Origin: Marinobacter daqiaonensis
GTDB taxonomy: Bacteria > Pseudomonadota > Gammaproteobacteria > Pseudomonadales > Oleiphilaceae
DNA length: 64,000 nt
NCBI RefSeq assembly: GCF_900115285.1
Contig: NZ_FOYW01000001.1
Coordinates: forward strand, 1,012,655-1,076,654
Direction: 5' to 3'
Shown here one piece after another: positions 1 to 8,925 of this stretch. The translations under genes and the position numbers were made by a program. The notes below the pieces were generated by a model. That model made no database searches, had not been told where the DNA came from, and worked only from the letters and a program-made list of their open reading frames with translations. Positions within the stretch are counted from its first letter, which is position 1, and each line of letters starts with the position of its first letter.

Positions 1-144
1 GATCTGCAGGGTTACGGAATATTCGTTCCCTTCTTCTCCCGGGGTCACGGTCACCGCCGGAATACCTGGAATACCGCCACCGCCCTGTTGGGCCAGCACT
101 TCGGGGGCCAGCAAAAGGCCCGCCAGCAAAAACCACCAGCGCAT
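1..144 (-). CDS. fliP: FliP, flagellar export gate protein (5' part only)
   Basis: Only the first 48 codons lie in the window; the gene runs off the left edge. FliP is a membrane subunit of the flagellar type III export gate with FliQ, FliR and FlhB. The visible part is a hydrophobic signal-peptide-like start (MRWWFLLAGLLLAPEVLAQ) and a Gly/Pro-rich mature start ending in YSVTLQI, as in FliP proteins. The ATG shares one base with the fliO stop (TGATG), so translation is probably coupled. The call rests on this N-terminus plus position after fliL-M-N-O. Confidence 0.85.
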   Translation of the reverse strand, partial: MRWWFLLAGLLLAPEVLAQQGGGGIPGIPAVTVTPGEEGNEYSVTLQI

Positions 145-620
145 CAGTCCTGATCTCCCCGCTTTCCGGCTCCGCCGGATGGCCAGGATCGCCCCATCAT
201 TGTGCGGAGTTTTTTCGCGAAGTCACTGTTAACCTCGCGGTCACCGGAAACCACCGGTTCATCAAAGACGTGCAGCGTGCGGATTGAGGTGGGCGTGACG
301 CCCACCAGGATCTGGGTGCCGGCGACGTCGATCAGGGCGATGCGCTCCCGTGTACCAAGGGCCATAACGGATACCACTTTCATGGCCCCGGTGTTCATTC
401 CCGTGAGCCCGTTCATCCGTCGGACCAGCCAGGCACAGGCAAAGATCAGTCCCAGCACCACCAGCAGCCCGATGCCCAGGGTCGCCAAAGACCCAAGGGT
501 ATCCCCGTTTCCCGAGCTTCGTTCCGTTATCGGCACGGGCGAGGTCTCCTGAGCACGGGCCAGCAGTGGCAGCAGCCATAAGGCCGGCAAGGTCAAATAC
601 CTGACGCATGGAGAGCTCAT
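144..620 (-). CDS. fliO: FliO, flagellar biosynthesis protein
   Basis: FliO helps assemble the FliP ring of the flagellar export gate. The protein has an N-terminal hydrophobic signal-like stretch (LTLPALWLLPLLARAQ), then one strong membrane segment (LATLGIGLLVVLGLIFACAW), followed by a conserved cytoplasmic FliO domain with motifs VVSVMALGTRERIAL and ILVGVTPTSIRTLHVF. I chose the ATG at 620 (MSSPCVRYL) rather than an in-frame ATG at 650, because 650 lies inside fliN and 620 places the signal sequence at the N-terminus, just after the fliN stop. About 158 residues, normal for the family. Confidence 0.9.
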   Translation of the reverse strand: MSSPCVRYLTLPALWLLPLLARAQETSPVPITERSSGNGDTLGSLATLGIGLLVVLGLIFACAWLVRRMNGLTGMNTGAMKVVSVMALGTRERIALIDVAGTQILVGVTPTSIRTLHVFDEPVVSGDREVNSDFAKKLRTMMGRSWPSGGAGKRGDQD

Positions 621-621
621 G

Positions 622-1128
622 TTATTTCTGCAGACGCTTGATGCGTTCACCGGGGCTGATGACGTCCGTCAGACGGATGCCGAATTTCTCGTTCACCATC
701 ACCACCTCACCATGGGCGATAAGGGTGCCATTGACCAGAACGTCCAGAGGCTCCCCCGCCAGCCGGTCCAGCTCGATCACCGACCCCTGGTTCAGCTGCA
801 GCAGGTTGCGAATGGGAATCTGGGTGTTGCCCACCTCCATCGAGATGGTGACCGGAATGTCCAGAATCACATCCAGGTCCGGCTCGGTGCCTGTACGCTG
901 GCGCGGCTCCGGCACATCACCGAAGTCCTCCATGGGCGCGGCGCGCACCTGGCGCCCGGCGTCCTTCCCCGCGTCCTCACCTTCGGCTTCGGCCATTGCA
1001 GCCGCCCATTCGTCGGTGCGGTCGCCCTCCCCGTCCTTGTCGCCGGACTCTTCCATGGCAGCCTCCCACTCAGCCGCCAGCTTTTCGTCTTCGCTCAGCT
1101 CGCGATCGTCTTTCTTGTCGTCAGCCAT
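622..1128 (-). CDS. fliN: FliN, flagellar motor switch protein
   Basis: C-ring switch component that, with FliM and FliG, sets rotation direction and docks the export apparatus. The last roughly 80 residues form the SpoA/FliN domain (ILDIPVTISMEVGNTQIPIRNLL then GSVIELDRLAGEPLDVLVNG, ending near RLTDVISPGERIKRL). The first 80 residues are an unusually long acidic, low-complexity extension (ADDKKDDRELSEDEKLAAE). The start overlaps the end of fliM by 8 bases. 168 residues, somewhat longer than E. coli FliN (about 137) because of the acidic extension, like pseudomonad homologues. Confidence 0.95.
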   Translation of the reverse strand: MADDKKDDRELSEDEKLAAEWEAAMEESGDKDGEGDRTDEWAAAMAEAEGEDAGKDAGRQVRAAPMEDFGDVPEPRQRTGTEPDLDVILDIPVTISMEVGNTQIPIRNLLQLNQGSVIELDRLAGEPLDVLVNGTLIAHGEVVMVNEKFGIRLTDVISPGERIKRLQK

Positions 1129-2119
1129 GTCGTCCTACCTTCAGTTGTTTCTTCACCACCGGAATCTTGGAGCGCTCGCTGATTCTCAGGGCCAGCTTGC
1201 CGTCCCGGGTACCCATGGTTGCCTTGTAGATGGGGATGCCGTTGGCGGTCATCTCCAGGGTTTCGGGCATCTCCACCGGGATAACGTCCCCGGCCTTGAA
1301 CTTGGCCACGTCCCGGAGTGAAATGCGACGGCGGCAAACGGTCGCGTTGACCGGAACCCGCACGTCCTTGATGTCTTCCTGCAGGGCATTCACCCAACGC
1401 TCGTCCACATCGTCTATGTCGCTCTGGACACCCGCGTCCAGCACCTCGCGAATCGGCTCGATCATAGAGTACGGCAGGGCCATGTGCAGCTCGCCGCCAC
1501 CACCGTCCAGCTCCACGTGGAAGGTACTGATAACCACCACCTCGCTGGGACTGACGATGTTGGCCATGGCCGGGTTGACTTCGGAGCTCAGGTAGTCGAA
1601 ATCCACCTTCAGAACAGCGTGCCAGGCTTCCTTCATGTCCACGAACACCTGGTCCAGAACCATCTGGACAATGCGGGTTTCCGTCGGCGTGAACTCTCGC
1701 CCCTCGATCTTGGCGTGGCGACCTTCGCCGCCAAAGAAATTGTCCACCAGCTTGAATACCAGCTTGGCGTCCAGGATGAACAGGCCGGTACCCCTCAACG
1801 GTCGAACCTTCACCAGATTGAGACTGGTGGGGACGTAAAGGGTATGTATGTACTCGCCGAATTTCATGATCTGGATGCCGCCGGTGGAAACGTCGGCGTT
1901 ACGGCGCAGCAGGTTGAACAGGCTGATGCGGGTATAACGGGCGAAACGCTCGTTGATCATTTCCAGGGTGGGCATCCGGCCACGGACGATGCGGTCCTGG
2001 CTGGCGAGGTCGTAGTTTTTTACCCCGCCTTCATCCGCCTCGTCATAGGTATCGATGTCGCCGTCATCCACACCGTGGAGCAGCGCATCGATTTCATCCT
2101 GTGAGAGAAGATCCTGCAT
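1121..2119 (-). CDS. fliM: FliM, flagellar motor switch protein
   Basis: C-ring protein that binds phospho-CheY and transmits it to FliG. The extreme N-terminus has the conserved CheY-P-binding peptide (LLSQDEIDALL, residues 4-14). The CheC-like middle domain follows (residues about 45-230), and the C-terminus is a SpoA domain (VNATVCRRRISLRDVAKFKAGDVIPVEMP split over about residues 255-285). 332 residues, typical. Lies 93 bases downstream of fliL, with fliN overlapping its end; a continuous fliLMNOP unit is likely. Confidence 0.97.
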   Translation of the reverse strand: MQDLLSQDEIDALLHGVDDGDIDTYDEADEGGVKNYDLASQDRIVRGRMPTLEMINERFARYTRISLFNLLRRNADVSTGGIQIMKFGEYIHTLYVPTSLNLVKVRPLRGTGLFILDAKLVFKLVDNFFGGEGRHAKIEGREFTPTETRIVQMVLDQVFVDMKEAWHAVLKVDFDYLSSEVNPAMANIVSPSEVVVISTFHVELDGGGGELHMALPYSMIEPIREVLDAGVQSDIDDVDERWVNALQEDIKDVRVPVNATVCRRRISLRDVAKFKAGDVIPVEMPETLEMTANGIPIYKATMGTRDGKLALRISERSKIPVVKKQLKVGRHG

Positions 2120-2212
2120 AGTGTTTCAGCCCCTGACTGCCTGCAGAGTTGGCTGGCTGGCGCGGCATGCCGTCGCAATCACCCTGCCTCTGTTCATATC
2201 CACCCGTGATTC

Positions 2213-2713
2213 CTACTGAACCACGAAATTCCTCAGCAACACCCGCGTGACACCAGGCTCCCCTTCCTGCTCCAGCACCTGGTTGACCGCCGCCAACAAC
2301 CGGTCGGGCAACTGCTCACGCCCCTCCGTGGTCTGCAGGGCCATGAATTCAGACTGACCAAGCTCGGCGATCAGGGCGTTGCGTAACAGTGGCCGATGCT
2401 TCCGGGCCGCCGCCAGGGGCTCCTCCTGGGCTGATTCCAGCGCCAGGTAAAGCTGCACAAAGCGCTGACGACCAGGATGCTTTACCGTTGTTACCAGCGG
2501 CTTTTCCATCACCCAGTACCGGGCGGGAACAAACATCTCCGTTTCCGCCTCACCGGCAGACGTGCCGGTCCCGGCTCCACTACCGTCCTTCAGGAACCAG
2601 AGGGTACCTGCCACCGACAACCCTATTGCCAACAGCAGCACGACTGTCAGCATCAGGATGAACTTGAGCCTGCCCTTCTTCGGCGGGGTCGCCACCTCGT
2701 TGTTTTCAGCCAT
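2213..2713 (-). CDS. fliL: FliL, flagellar basal body-associated protein
   Basis: Inner-membrane protein around the stator units that supports motor torque. A short cytoplasmic head is followed by one membrane segment (FILMLTVVLLLAIGLSVAGTL, residues about 18-38) and a periplasmic FliL domain ending in the usual VTRVLLRNFVVQ. 166 residues. First gene of the fliLMNOP unit; a sigma-54 promoter match lies 60 bases upstream and the preceding fliK transcript is ended by a terminator, so this operon has its own promoter. Confidence 0.95.
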   Translation of the reverse strand: MAENNEVATPPKKGRLKFILMLTVVLLLAIGLSVAGTLWFLKDGSGAGTGTSAGEAETEMFVPARYWVMEKPLVTTVKHPGRQRFVQLYLALESAQEEPLAAARKHRPLLRNALIAELGQSEFMALQTTEGREQLPDRLLAAVNQVLEQEGEPGVTRVLLRNFVVQ

Positions 2714-2772
2714 TCAAGAGTCCGTCAATTTATTGCCGAAATCTTCGCACGGTCACCTTGTAGTTGGGAATA

Positions 2773-2788
2773 TGCAAAGCCTGCGCCA
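2773..2788 (-). promoter_or_regulatory. sigma-54 promoter of the fliL operon
   Basis: The minus strand reads TGGCGCAGGCTTTGCA: the invariant GG and GC are 10 bases apart, matching TGGCAC-N5-TTGCA. It sits between the fliK terminator and the fliL start and would give a leader of about 50 bases. RpoN with FleQ or FleR drives this operon in Pseudomonas; that link is inferred here. Confidence 0.8.
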
Positions 2789-2828
2789 ACACGGAAATTC
2801 CGCTGGAAGACGCTGCCGGAAAACCAGC

Positions 2829-2860
2829 AAAACAAAAACGCCAGCCCAATGGGCTGGCGT
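2829..2860 (-). terminator. Intrinsic terminator after fliK
   Basis: A perfect 10-base-pair stem (ACGCCAGCCC / GGGCTGGCGT, 2838-2860) with a 3-base loop is followed on the minus strand by a T-rich tract (TTTTTGTTTT). It ends the fliK transcript before the separate fliL promoter. Confidence 0.9.
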
Positions 2861-2947
2861 CATTACGCGTCTCGGTATGAAGTGTAACGCCTGACTCCCG
2901 GCCTTGCTAATACCTTTGCAGGCACACCTCCGGCTTCTCCTCAGCCA

Positions 2948-4243
2948 TCAGGCGTAAAGATCCACTTCGCCTTTCCAGGAAAGGTCCAGCTCCCCACTGG
3001 CAAGCTCACCGGGGTCGACCTCACCCTGGGCACCGGCCACGCCGGACCGGGGGCTCTCGGGGTCGGTTTCACCGTCGGCTCCCTCGCCATTACCATCACG
3101 GCCACCGGAGTCGGACACATCAAACCCCTCCAGGCCGATACCCTGTTCAGCCAGCATATCCCGAAGCCGGTGACCGTGAAGTTCGAGCTGTTCCCGGACC
3201 GCAGGGGTGGCGGCATGAACCGTCACCGTGGCCTGATCGTTCTGGACCTGTACCCGCACCTCCAGGGGACCGAGATCCGGCGGCGTGATGTGAATCTCAG
3301 CCACTGACATCTGGCTGGCCGTCAGCCAGGCCAGTTTGCCCATCACCTTGTCGCCCCATTCGTTGGCGCCGACCGGAACATCGATGCTGGTACTGTAGCT
3401 GCGCATCAGGGCCTGGGCCTCCGGTCCTTTCAGGGCACCCGGATTATTCAGCTGCTGCCCCGCCAGATCCAGGGCCCCGGAAAAACGACTGGTCAGCTGG
3501 GCTGTCAGCACTTCTGCCGGTTTTCCGCCTCCATCCGCCGCACTCTGCCCCAGAGCCTGAAGCTGACTGCTCTGCAGTCCCGCCAGCAGCTCCCGCTTGC
3601 CGGAAGGACCGTCCCTGCCGCCTTCCAGCAGGGCGGCAAAAAGCTCATTGCCAGCGGTCAGTCCGTTGCCCGACTGCACCACCGGCGCAACGCCTCCGGC
3701 GGAGGCGGTCAGCACTCCGGTTGATAATGGCTGGTCATTCGCCGGCATGGCAGCGCCGAGCCAGGCGAACGGCAGTACGACATCTTCACCCTCGAGGGCA
3801 CCGGCCGGCCTGACTGGCTGTGGCGCAGTGTTTCCCGCGACCGGCGCCGGGGACTGCTCCGCCGTCGTTCTCTGGGCGCCTTCCGGCTCCTGCTCCGGGG
3901 TCTCGTCGCGGCGGGACCGGACATGCTCCCTCGCTTCCCCCGGGCGCTGCGGCTCCGCTGCCGGCTTTGATCCCGCTTCAGCAGCTCCCTCCTGGCGGCG
4001 TTCGACCAGGGCCGATTTCTGATCTGCCCGCTCCTGCTGACGCTCCGCCAGAGCCGTTTTCTGCTCCGCCCGCTCCTGCTGGCGGCGCTGATCCAGCCGC
4101 TTTTCCTGCTGTCTCACGATTTCCTGATAACGGCTGGGGCCCGCTTCGGATCCAGCCGGCGCACCACCGCCCGACCGGTCCGGTGTCACCCGTTCAATAC
4201 CGGATTCCGGGTTGAGTAACTGAGTCAATACCATTCCCGACAT
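2948..4243 (-). CDS. fliK: FliK, flagellar hook-length control protein
   Basis: Exported molecular ruler that stops hook growth and switches the export gate to filament substrates. The C-terminal Flg_hook domain (residues about 285-385) carries the expected core: MSVAEIHITPPDLGPLEVRV, then ATVTVHAATPAVREQLE and LRDMLAEQGI. The N-terminal 150 residues are low-complexity and Gln/Glu/Arg-rich, with a repeated unit (AERQQERADQKSAL / VERRQEG), normal for the poorly conserved ruler part. 431 residues. Transcribed alone: sigma-54 promoter upstream, terminator downstream. Confidence 0.93.
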   Translation of the reverse strand: MSGMVLTQLLNPESGIERVTPDRSGGGAPAGSEAGPSRYQEIVRQQEKRLDQRRQQERAEQKTALAERQQERADQKSALVERRQEGAAEAGSKPAAEPQRPGEAREHVRSRRDETPEQEPEGAQRTTAEQSPAPVAGNTAPQPVRPAGALEGEDVVLPFAWLGAAMPANDQPLSTGVLTASAGGVAPVVQSGNGLTAGNELFAALLEGGRDGPSGKRELLAGLQSSQLQALGQSAADGGGKPAEVLTAQLTSRFSGALDLAGQQLNNPGALKGPEAQALMRSYSTSIDVPVGANEWGDKVMGKLAWLTASQMSVAEIHITPPDLGPLEVRVQVQNDQATVTVHAATPAVREQLELHGHRLRDMLAEQGIGLEGFDVSDSGGRDGNGEGADGETDPESPRSGVAGAQGEVDPGELASGELDLSWKGEVDLYA

Positions 4244-4303
4244 GGCAACCTCTTGCCGCTGAATCTGTGATTACCCGCCACAGGACGGGTCTGACAGAGT
4301 TAC

Positions 4304-4319
4304 TGCAAAAGGGGTGCCA
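4304..4319 (-). promoter_or_regulatory. sigma-54 promoter of fliK
   Basis: Minus strand TGGCACCCCTTTTGCA, a perfect -24 box (TGGCAC) and -12 box (TTTGCA) at the correct spacing, 61 bases before the fliK ATG. It lies in the gap after hptB, so fliK is transcribed separately from the hsb genes. Confidence 0.85.
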
Positions 4320-4364
4320 GTTGATTTCGGGCACGGGGGAGCCGGCTTGATCAACGGCTGGCGG

Positions 4365-4712
4365 TCAGGCCAGCAGCGAGTCTTCCATCAGATGACGAAC
4401 GGTGGCGAATTCGCTTTCCAGTTCAGGCAGCAGTTTCCGGACATCGTCCAGGCGGCCTTCCCGGCCGGCTTTTTCCGCCTCCAGGCAGAGGTCACCAAGA
4501 CGGGCGGCGCCAATGTTGATGCTGCTGCCCTTGAAGCTGTGGGCTGTCTTGGCAAAGGCATCCTGATCGTTGTCGGACAGGGCCTGATGAAGGGCCTGAA
4601 TACGTTCGCGGGAGTCACTGATGTAAGTCTGGATAAGAATTCCGAACTCATCCTCCATCACGTCCCGCAGCTCAGCGAGGGCTTCTTCATCAAGGTGTGG
4701 CTTATTATTCAT
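4365..4712 (-). CDS. hptB: HptB, histidine phosphotransfer protein
   Basis: Small Hpt domain protein of 115 residues. The phosphoacceptor is His58 in the motif AHSFKGSSINIGA, followed by LGDLCLEAEKAGREG as in Hpt folds. In P. aeruginosa HptB receives phosphate from hybrid sensors and passes it to the receiver of HsbR; here hsbR is the next gene upstream on the same strand, 120 bases away, which supports that role. I moved the start from a TTG at 4718 to the ATG at 4712, which has GAGAGG 7 bases before it. Confidence 0.85.
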   Translation of the reverse strand: MNNKPHLDEEALAELRDVMEDEFGILIQTYISDSRERIQALHQALSDNDQDAFAKTAHSFKGSSINIGAARLGDLCLEAEKAGREGRLDDVRKLLPELESEFATVRHLMEDSLLA

Positions 4713-4832
4713 AACCAACCTCTCGGGAGAGCCGTAAAGCCGGCCGCGACTCTCGGTGCATTTTTTGGATAGTTATCCGGGCGACTGTCGAAACAACCCG
4801 GAACGAACAGAGCGAACTTCGGTCAAGGGACT

Positions 4833-6578
4833 CTAAACCGGTGCCGTCCCGCTCCCGGAATCGGCCAACTGCCAATCATATACTACTTCGGCCTGGTTTC
4901 CCTGTTTGCTGTAACTCAGGGCACTGGATAACTCCCGGATGAGCTCTATGCCCCGCCCTGCGTAGCGGACTGTTCCGGTATCATCAGCCTGCTTCAGGAT
5001 CTTCCCGGTATCAAAACCGGGGCCGGTATCGATGCAGCGAATGATCAGCCGACCGCCGGTACTCCCCAACCGGTGACTCAGTTCGAACCGGATGGCGTGC
5101 CCCTCCACTGCCGCCAGCCTTTTTTCCCGCTCCGCGTAATAACGCGAGAACCCTTCGGGGCTGATCTTCCAGGCGGAGGGAAGGCCGAGAATACCGTGCT
5201 CCAGGGCATTGGTGTACAGTTCCGACAGTATCGTATAGATCTCGCCGCTGTGCTGCCTCAGCCCCGATACCGCCATGCACACATGCAGCAGCAGAGGCAG
5301 CGGGTTAAAGGTACCGAGCGTCCCGTTTTCCACCTCGTAGCTGCAGGCCCAGTGACCGGGCCCGGTCAGCGCGGACTGGCTGACCACCACCGCCCGGCCA
5401 ACCACAGGGTCCTGTTCGGTCATGCACAGGCTCAGGATGGTAAGATCGTCCGTACCCTTGGCATCGCCAATAAATGCCCCTACTTCTTCCAGGACGACGT
5501 CCGACAGCGAACGGTTCCCTGTTTCCTGGGCAAGAATGGCCGCCAGCCGCTCCTCGCCATAAGGGCAGCCTTCTGAATTGGTGGCTTCAAGCACTCCATC
5601 CGTCACCAGCAGAAGCTGGTCTCCGGGACGGGCGCCGTATTCGACCATGGGAGCGGCGAACCGTTCCGGCTTCAGCACGCCCAGGGGCAAATGCCGGGAG
5701 GCCAGCGCCTCCTTCTCCCCGTCGGACCGGACCAGGAACCCATCCGGCAGGCCACCGTTCCAGACCCTCAGCATGCCCCGGCGGAAATCAACCTCCACAA
5801 AGAAGGCGCAGCAGAACATGCCGGTTGGCAGGATCCGCACCAGTTTCTGATTCAGCTCCCTCAGGACGTCGCCACCGCTGAACCCCTTGCTGGTCATGCC
5901 GTAGAAGATCTCGGCGACCGGCAACGCGCCAATGGCCGCCGGCAGACCATGGCCGGTGAAATCTCCCACCAGCAGGTGCATACCGCCAGCAGGCCGTGGA
6001 CAGGCAAACAGGATATCGCCGTTGAAAACGGACATGGGGGAGGCGTGGAAGCGAATGTTGGGAGCGTCAAGGCAACCGGTATGGGCGATATTGTCAAACA
6101 CCCGGCGGGCGGTCTCCTGTTCCCTCACCAGCTGCTGGTTCCGCTCCCGAATGTGATCCCGTTGGCCGGTCAGGGTTTCGTGCATCCGTCGCATCCGGTC
6201 GAACGCACCCAGCTTGGCTTCGATAATGACCGAATTGTAAGGCTTGGGGAGAAAATCGTCGCCGCCGCTTTCCAGGCATTGCGCCAGGGCGCCGGCATCC
6301 GAGAGCGAGGTGAGAAAGATCACCGGTACCAGTATTTCCCCAGCCATCGCCTTGATCCGGCGGGCCGCTTCCATGCCATCCATGCGTGGCATCATGACAT
6401 CCAGCAGCACCATGTCCGGACGCCAGCTGGCAAACAACTCCACCGCTTCCTGGCCATTGCTGGTGGCCCGTACCTCATGGCCCTGGCGCCTTAGCATGGC
6501 CTGCAGGATCAGCCGGTCGGTGCGGCTGTCGTCCGCAATCAGCAGTCTCAGGGCACGGGCATGGCCAACATTACTCAC
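4833..6578 (-). CDS. hsbR: HsbR, response regulator with PP2C phosphatase and anti-sigma kinase domains
   Basis: Three domains: a receiver (residues about 10-125; Asp16/17, phospho-Asp60 in DMVLLDVMMP, Lys in LPKPYN), a SpoIIE/PP2C phosphatase (about 185-385; LLVGDFTGHGLPAAIGALP and DQLLLVTDGVLEA) and a HATPase/RsbW-type kinase domain (about 430-575; ILSELYTNALEHGIL, then DTGPGFD). This is the architecture of P. aeruginosa HsbR, which dephosphorylates or phosphorylates the STAS protein HsbA according to the state of its receiver. 581 residues. Start is GTG with GAGAGG upstream. hsbA precedes and hptB follows, completing the module. Confidence 0.88.
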   Translation of the reverse strand: MSNVGHARALRLLIADDSRTDRLILQAMLRRQGHEVRATSNGQEAVELFASWRPDMVLLDVMMPRMDGMEAARRIKAMAGEILVPVIFLTSLSDAGALAQCLESGGDDFLPKPYNSVIIEAKLGAFDRMRRMHETLTGQRDHIRERNQQLVREQETARRVFDNIAHTGCLDAPNIRFHASPMSVFNGDILFACPRPAGGMHLLVGDFTGHGLPAAIGALPVAEIFYGMTSKGFSGGDVLRELNQKLVRILPTGMFCCAFFVEVDFRRGMLRVWNGGLPDGFLVRSDGEKEALASRHLPLGVLKPERFAAPMVEYGARPGDQLLLVTDGVLEATNSEGCPYGEERLAAILAQETGNRSLSDVVLEEVGAFIGDAKGTDDLTILSLCMTEQDPVVGRAVVVSQSALTGPGHWACSYEVENGTLGTFNPLPLLLHVCMAVSGLRQHSGEIYTILSELYTNALEHGILGLPSAWKISPEGFSRYYAEREKRLAAVEGHAIRFELSHRLGSTGGRLIIRCIDTGPGFDTGKILKQADDTGTVRYAGRGIELIRELSSALSYSKQGNQAEVVYDWQLADSGSGTAPV

Positions 6579-6639
6579 GGGTGCATCCTCTCACCGGCGG
6601 AGTCGACGGACTGAACACAAAAGCAGGAAGCCCTCAGGG

Positions 6640-6945
6640 TCAACGTATCGAGAAAAGCTGCTCAAAATTGGAAATGGTGAGGATGCGCCGGACATCGCTG
6701 TTGCAGTTCTCGATGACAATATCAGCGTCATCACCACCGGCATGATCCCTCAGCAACAGCAACATGCCCAGGGCCGAGCTGTCGAGATAAGTGGTATCGC
6801 TCATATCCACCACCCAACGCCGCACGCCGCTACCATTCTTTTCATAGGCGTCACGAAAAGCCTGGTGGGTGCTGAAATCGAATCGACCCTGGATGGCGAT
6901 GATCAGGGTTTCACCGTCATCGCTTCGTCGGGTGTGAACGGGCAT
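6640..6945 (-). CDS. hsbA: HsbA, STAS-domain anti-sigma factor antagonist
   Basis: Single STAS domain of 101 residues. The phosphorylatable serine is in DTTYLDSSALGMLLLL (Ser56/57 from the chosen start). In P. aeruginosa unphosphorylated HsbA binds the anti-sigma factor FlgM and frees FliA for late flagellar genes, while phosphorylated HsbA supports HsbD and biofilm growth; by homology the same is expected here. Two in-frame ATGs exist (6957, 6945); GGAGG lies 7 bases before the one at 6945, so I use it. The gene sits between fliJ and hsbR. Confidence 0.87.
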   Translation of the reverse strand: MPVHTRRSDDGETLIIAIQGRFDFSTHQAFRDAYEKNGSGVRRWVVDMSDTTYLDSSALGMLLLLRDHAGGDDADIVIENCNSDVRRILTISNFEQLFSIR

Positions 6946-7111
6946 GGCATCCTCCATTTGCTGGGCCTAGCCGGGGCATGAGCCCCGGGTTGTATCGGGA
7001 GGACCGCCTGGCCGCGTCCGTTTCGCGGCAGCTGGCTGCTACACGGCCCCTACCGATGCCCCCTTAGGATAGCCAAAGGTTCCGGTTTTGTATGCCCGCA
7101 GGGTCGAGGAA

Positions 7112-7555
7112 TCACCGGCGCCGGCTGAATTGCCGGGCGGCGGCTTCGTCTGCCTGTTTCTGCTCGGCCAGGTCACGGTCACGCTGCTCCTGCTGGCGGC
7201 AGGTCTCGATATACTTTTCCATACCACGGCGGCGTTCCCATGCCTCCTGCCACTGCCGGCGGGCGACCTCAACCTTCTGACCGGCCTGATCCACCCGGGT
7301 CTGCTGATCGCGCAACAGGCCATCGAGCCGGGTAATGAAATGCTGCCAGCCCTGGAGCCTGGCCACCGAGACAAGCCCCTGCTGCTGGCCCCGCATCTGC
7401 TGATGGTACTCACGCTGGTACCGCTGCAGCTCCTCCAGCCGGTCCTGTTCAACCTGCCACTGATTGCGAACCTCGTTCATGCGATCGAGCGCTTTCTGCT
7501 CCTTTTGTTCCTCCAGGGTCAGTACCACCTGGAGCCGTTGCGAGCGAGCCGTCAT
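7112..7555 (-). CDS. fliJ: FliJ, flagellar export chaperone-escort protein
   Basis: Soluble coiled-coil stalk of the flagellar export ATPase ring. Nearly the whole 147-residue protein is charged helix ([36 protein letters not shown]) with the C-terminal cluster [18 protein letters not shown] typical of FliJ. Its ATG overlaps the fliI stop by 4 bases. Last gene of the fliEFGHIJ unit. Confidence 0.93.
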   Translation of the reverse strand: MTARSQRLQVVLTLEEQKEQKALDRMNEVRNQWQVEQDRLEELQRYQREYHQQMRGQQQGLVSVARLQGWQHFITRLDGLLRDQQTRVDQAGQKVEVARRQWQEAWERRRGMEKYIETCRQQEQRDRDLAEQKQADEAAARQFSRRR

Positions 7556-8925
7556 TCACCCCCTCCGGAGGCCTTTTCGGCCTTGTTGGCGGCCGTCCTG
7601 TCGGGGAAAAGTGCCAGCAACTGGTCCACGGACTCGCGGAATGGTGCACTTTCATTCAGGTCCTGCTGGAGGAAGTCCCGCATCCGGTCGATATACCGAA
7701 TGGCGAAATCGGTTTCCGGGTCCGAACCCTTGACATAGGCACCCACGCTGATCAGATCCCGTGCCTGCTGGTAGCGGGAATACACCTGCTTGAATCGCTG
7801 GGCCCGGGCAAAGTGGTCGGCTCCGGTCACGTGAGGCATGACCCGGCTGACCGAGGCCTCCACATCGATGGCAGGATAGTGCCCTTCCTCCGCCAGCCGG
7901 CGTGACAGCACAATGTGACCGTCGAGGATGGCGCGGGCAGAATCCGCTACCGGATCCTGCTGGTCGTCGCCTTCGGTGAGAACCGTGTAGAAAGCGGTGA
8001 TGGATCCACCCCCGGGGCGGCCATTGCCCGTGCGCTCCACCAGCTGGGGGAGTTTCGCGAATACGGAGGGAGGATACCCCTTGGTCGCCGGCGGCTCCCC
8101 CACCGCCAGGGCGATTTCACGCTGGGCCTGGGCATAGCGGGTCAGGGAATCCATCAGCAGCAGCACGCGCTTGCCCTGATCCCGGTAATACTCCGCGATA
8201 CGGGTGGTCAGCATGGCGGCCCGCAGCCGCATGAGGGGGGAATCGTCCGCTGGTGACGCCACCACCACGGACCGGGACAGACCTTCGTCCCCAAGAATAT
8301 CGTCAATGAATTCCTTGACCTCACGGCCCCGCTCGCCAATAAGACCCACCACAGTGACATCGGCATCGGTAAAGCGGGTCATCATGCCAAGTAGCATGCT
8401 CTTGCCCACGCCACTGCCGGCGAACAGGCCCAGGCGCTGGCCCTGGCCCACGGTAAGAAGGGCATTGATCGCCCGTATGCCCACATCCATGGACGTTCGC
8501 ACCGGGGCCCGGTTCAGCGGGTTGATGATCTCGCCGGTGAGGGGCACCCTTGCCGCCGGCAGCAGCGGGCCTTGGTCGTCGAGGGGTTCGCCATTGCCAT
8601 TGACCACGCGCCCCAGCAATTCCGGACCCACCGGCACCTTGCTGGCGGCGGACAGGGGAACCACCCGGGCTCCGGGGCGAAGACCTTCAATGGCAGTCAG
8701 GGGCATCAGGTAAACCCGGTCGTCCTCAAAACCAACCACCTCGGCCTCGACGGTGGCATCGCCGTGGCCCTGGATCACACACCTGTCACCCACCACCATG
8801 GGACAGCCGACGCACTCAAGGGTGAGACCCACCATTCGGGTCAGCCGGCCCGAGAGCTCAGCCTCGGGTCGCACCGGAACACTGTCGGCGAACTGACGGA
8901 GTCGTTCAGCCAGGCTTGTGGTCAT
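7552..8925 (-). CDS. fliI: FliI, flagellum-specific export ATPase
   Basis: F1-beta-like hexameric ATPase that unloads substrates at the flagellar type III gate. Walker A is [13 protein letters not shown], the Walker B region is [20 protein letters not shown], and the ATPase signature [10 protein letters not shown] is present. An ATG at 8964 would extend the protein into fliH by 59 bases; the ATG at 8925 (MTTSLAERL) has GGGGAG 8 bases upstream and matches usual FliI starts, so I use it (457 residues). Confidence 0.95.
   Translation of the reverse strand: MTTSLAERLRQFADSVPVRPEAELSGRLTRMVGLTLECVGCPMVVGDRCVIQGHGDATVEAEVVGFEDDRVYLMPLTAIEGLRPGARVVPLSAASKVPVGPELLGRVVNGNGEPLDDQGPLLPAARVPLTGEIINPLNRAPVRTSMDVGIRAINALLTVGQGQRLGLFAGSGVGKSMLLGMMTRFTDADVTVVGLIGERGREVKEFIDDILGDEGLSRSVVVASPADDSPLMRLRAAMLTTRIAEYYRDQGKRVLLLMDSLTRYAQAQREIALAVGEPPATKGYPPSVFAKLPQLVERTGNGRPGGGSITAFYTVLTEGDDQQDPVADSARAILDGHIVLSRRLAEEGHYPAIDVEASVSRVMPHVTGADHFARAQRFKQVYSRYQQARDLISVGAYVKGSDPETDFAIRYIDRMRDFLQQDLNESAPFRESVDQLLALFPDRTAANKAEKASGGGE

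Noticed and set aside
202..2104. Long plus-strand reading frames opposite fliO, fliN and fliM
   Set aside because: They are mirror frames of conserved flagellar genes in GC-rich DNA with no ribosome sites or recognisable domains.
6971..6988. Terminator between fliJ and hsbA
   Set aside because: A 7-base-pair stem CCGGGGC-ATGA-GCCCCGG exists, but it lies upstream of hsbA in the minus direction and has no T tract on either side.
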